A DNA stretch of 64,000 nt from Montifringilla adamsi. Its lineage: Eukaryota; Chordata; Aves; Passeriformes; Passeridae. This document shows, in pieces, positions 60,791 to 64,000 of this stretch (its first letter is position 1; every line of letters starts with the position of its first letter). Under the pieces are notes generated by a model. That model had not been told where the DNA came from. It worked only from the letters and a program-made list of their open reading frames with translations, and made no database searches. Location: NCBI GenBank assembly GCA_017590115.1, contig JAGGNK010010337.1:3795679-3859678 (forward strand). Reading direction: 5' to 3'. The position numbers and the translations under genes were made by a program.

Positions 60791-63700
60791 TCATAAAGCA
60801 ATTCCAAGGGGACTGCAGCACAGCTGAGGACACCACCCAGACAATTCAGCTACTGATCTGAGCAGTGTGCACTACTTTCAAACTTCAGAGGACAGGTGAT
60901 AGGATCTTTAGAAGAACAGAGCTCACTTAAATAAGGGGCTTTGGTAGGTTGCCGAGTCATTCTCTCTTTTAGGAAGTGAGGAGAACTGGCAGTGAGACAG
61001 GAAACCTGAAACACATCTTAAACCCCAATTTTCCCTCTTCTAGGGACAGCAGAGCACTCAAACATTACTTGCATAACCAGAGCCACTTGACAAGTGATGC
61101 AACCACAAACCACAAAGCTACTTGATATCCATGCTAGTTTTCCAAAGTGAAAGCTGCCTCTTCAAATACAGCTTTTTACCTCACCCAGTGGATGAGTTTA
61201 AAAGTTTTCAGGAAGAACTTGATGCTCTGCCTTCAAGTTGACTCCCAGACTTACATTGTACTTCCGATTTCAGACCTGCAGTGCTATAAACCCACCTTCT
61301 CCCAAGAGAACACATTTGCTGCCCTCCAAGAACAGACTAGTGCACATTCGTGCAACACCAACAGAGCTGTCCCTTATCAGAGGTGTCAGAGTTCTGAAAG
61401 CTGATTTTGGTAGTAAAATTACCAAGAAGTGAACATGTCTTATTCCGAGAGATCCATTTCAGCTTCAATTCTGAGTTTCTGACTGAGGGAAGTGTGGTGA
61501 AACACCACTTAATTTTATTATCCTGTCAGCCATATGCAAAGAAGAGCGGGGCTCACTGAACCATGAAAGTTTGCTATCCATTACTCCCTAATTAAAACAG
61601 ACTAAAACTTTAACCTGTAACTTAGCAAAAAAGTTCTTCAGGTATCTAACCTTCTGGATAAGTCTGGGGATGTTTTTTGATAGCCTAATAAATCTACCAC
61701 TGGAAATCTCTTCCTTTTCCCAGCTTATGCCTCTTTTTCTGGAACAGCAGCAACAAAAATGCCTACATCCTTGTGTCCAGACCATTTTCAGCATTTTCAT
61801 TTCTTGTGTAGAATTAAACAAGCCAAGTTGCAGGCGTGAAATCAAGCTGCCAGAGAGGCTCACAGCCACAGAATGCTCCTACAGAGCTGCAGTACCACTG
61901 TTACAACATGAGCAAAATAAACTCTGACATGCAACCATTTAGGGGGACAGAACACAAAAGAATTCCTTCTTCCCCTTCAATGCCTACACTTATCAGGCAG
62001 TAGGTTCAAAGCAGGGCTGGGGGGGGGCGGGTAGAAAATACAGGTCTGTTTCCTTCAGGTCTGTTTGTTCCTTTCTGTGACTGAAAGAATGAAAAAAATG
62101 CAGTAGCACTGTCAAAATTTTCCAGCTCTATTTTGGCACATCATCTCTCAAAACCAGCCTGATCTAAAAATTTCAAGCATGTTTAACTCAAGAGCCCTTG
62201 ACAACATCTAATGCACAGGCTATTTATCATAAATTGAGGTGCTTATTTTTGGACTTCACCTTGAAACAGCAAAGAATGTCTGTTTTGTCAGTACCAGAAA
62301 AGCTTATAAATCCTGCCAAATGTATCAATATTATGTATTTCAATTGTATTCTACGTATACTGCAGAGATATCCACAACTCTCTGCAAAATTCATTCAGCA
62401 TTATCAATGTGCATATTTTGAACTCAATGTGAAATCAGATCATGTTGGGAAGCACTATGACTTGCCCCCTCTACATGAACAATTACTGGATTTAGCTCTT
62501 CTAAGTAACTAGTGTGATTTCTAATGTACTTTAACACAAGCAAAAAAAAAAGTAGCTTATTTTTTATGCTTTTCCTTTGCCCATTCCACAATTCTCACAC
62601 ACACAATGATACCACTAACTGCAATAACCCTCTGAAGTGTCACAACTACAGAGAATTTTGAAAAATCTGCAAACCTGCAAGAGACACCCTTTGTAGTGCA
62701 AAGTTTTATGTATGAAAAGACAGAAATTTCACACTTTATCACTTGCCCCAAATGTTGCTGCTATATAGAAATTCAAATTAATAGGTATCACGGGGGATTA
62801 CAGGTTCCATGGCAAGCTGTATTCAGAACAGCTTTTCTACAGTCTTTGCCTTTTAACCATCTCAAACTTATTCAAGCACTTCAAACAATCTCAGTTGACT
62901 GTGGTATCCTTTCAATGCCTTTAACTAAATTGATAAGGCACCTTTCCAGCTTCGTGTGTGGGAAGCATCACTTAGGGCTGTTCACATTTCTGACTTCAGA
63001 GCATGCAAGGTCAGCAGCCACCATCTCTGCCAACAGCACTAAAGGAATCAACAGCTTGGACTGTCCACACATGGCAGTGGTGCTGACCCTGCTATGACAT
63101 GCCAGGAAAGCCTCCAATAAATCAATTTCCCAATCAGACCCACAGGGTGGCATCTTCACTAGCAGTGAGCCACCCACCACAACACTTTGCCACTTGCTCT
63201 GTTCACAGAGCAGACCCTTCTTCTCCCCAGCCATGTTTCAACCAAAACAGGTTTGTAGAAGGCACGCAAGGAACCCCACAAAAGTGCTTTACCTGCCACA
63301 AAAAACTATCAGGTGCTCTTCCATTCCTTATTCTCTTCTGCATGGGACAACTACTAGGAAGTAAATATCAGCTATTCACCATGCATTAAGCCTTGAAAAG
63401 CAAGACTGGTGCTTTAGGTGATTTGCAAACGTACAGCTCTTCAAACCCCAGTGATTTCATCAGGTCAAAACCAGACCCACAAGCAACGTGGTCTGTAAGA
63501 ACAGCAGCTTTGCTGCTCTTGCAAAGAATTGAAAAGGTTCCTTGTAGCTGTCTTGCAGATCTCAAAGAAAAATAAAACCTTGGACTATGCGCTGGTTTTT
63601 CACAAAATTGATTGTGAGGCCTTGAATTCAAACCCAAAGTCCAGGCATATGTAGAAAATAAACAAATGAAAAACAAAAGCCTTGTTTCTAGCACAGTTAT

Positions 63701-64000
63701 TTGTGGATAAAGCTGACTTAACATGTCAAGAGTAATTGAGGTGAAAAAGTTAGCTTTGTGCTTAAAGGTTCACATACCGCTGTGAGAAAGAAGAAAAATA
63801 AAGGGAACTTCTTCAGACAAGCAAAGATCCTTAAAAAGAACTGCAGACAGCATACATGATTCTAGATGACTAATACTGCAACTCAGAAGAAACACTCAAA
63901 TAAAAAAGATTCTCATGAATCAGGACAGTCTTTTTCAAGAAACATTTTAATGATGACAAAGTCACATCTGTGTCACCTCTAAGCTCCTCTTTCTCATTTT
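60791..64000. other. Non-coding intronic stretch
   Basis: No gene or dispersed repeat recognised. It contains the G-rich run at 62014-62031. The 112- to 133-codon frames near 62696-63724 have no family motifs and overlap on both strands. Confidence 0.6.
62014..62031 (+). other. G-quadruplex candidate
   Basis: GGG-CT-GGGGGGGGG-C-GGG. The nine-G run can supply two tracts, giving four G3 tracts with short loops. Confidence 0.5.

Larger units (their letters stand above)
31453..64000 (-). other. SERGEF: SERGEF intron upstream of the exon (partial)
   Basis: If the exon assignment is right, everything to the right of it is intron 5' of the exon in the SERGEF transcript, running past the window edge. 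It holds the two LTRs, three CR1-derived fragments, the CRE/CpG patch, the X-box/GATA block and several foldbacks listed separately. I searched this strand for the preceding RCC1-repeat exon, looking for complements of the WGRADYGQLG and VWGSNKHGQL repeats, and saw none. The intron is therefore at least 32.5 kb, in keeping with the very long introns of this gene in other vertebrates. Confidence 0.7.

Overview
The window looks like intronic sequence from a bird nuclear genome, most likely a songbird. The evidence is AT-leaning, CpG-poor DNA with no long open reading frames, CR1 LINE fragments ending in the avian CR1 3' signature, and short LTRs of the kind common in passerines. The longest open frames (up to 150 codons) have no recognisable domains and look like chance frames. 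I see no bacterial genes, CRISPR array, tRNA or rRNA.

One coding exon can be supported. It is a 37-nt exon on the minus strand at 31416-31452, flanked by a clean CAG acceptor and a GTAAGT donor, encoding IACGSEHNLAIV plus the first base of a glycine codon. This matches an RCC1-type repeat, and from memory it matches the 37-nt exon of SERGEF (DelGEF, secretion-regulating guanine nucleotide exchange factor) that encodes VSCGSEHNLAIIG in human. On that reading the whole window is two partial SERGEF introns, transcribed right to left: the upstream intron is 31453-64000 and the downstream intron is 1-31415. I searched for the neighbouring RCC1-repeat exons and did not find them; they probably lie outside the window.

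Mobile elements: a probable solo LTR at 12544-13142; two copies of one about 405-bp LTR family, each with a perfect 6-bp target duplication, at 37573-37976 (plus) and 41581-41989 (minus); a minus-strand CR1 reverse-transcriptase fragment at 41309-42990 that carries the second LTR inside it and has an internal deletion; a much older CR1/L3-like remnant at about 43480-43800; and a plus-strand CR1 3' end at 52155-53000. Simple repeats include (GA)n, (TA)n, poly-A/T tracts and two G-rich runs.

Regulatory candidates: a CpG-enriched patch with a perfect CRE palindrome and an upstream TATA-like box (55340-55745); a block with a perfect inverted GATA pair and a consensus RFX X-box (48490-48655); and a CpG patch with a minus-strand TATA-like box (26521-26820). 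Several perfect or near-perfect foldbacks also stand out (40050-40089, 50682-50717, 53300-53330). I found no clear previously undescribed biological system. The most checkable leads are the intronic promoter-like patches and the opposed LTR pair, which could form a long double strand in the SERGEF pre-mRNA.
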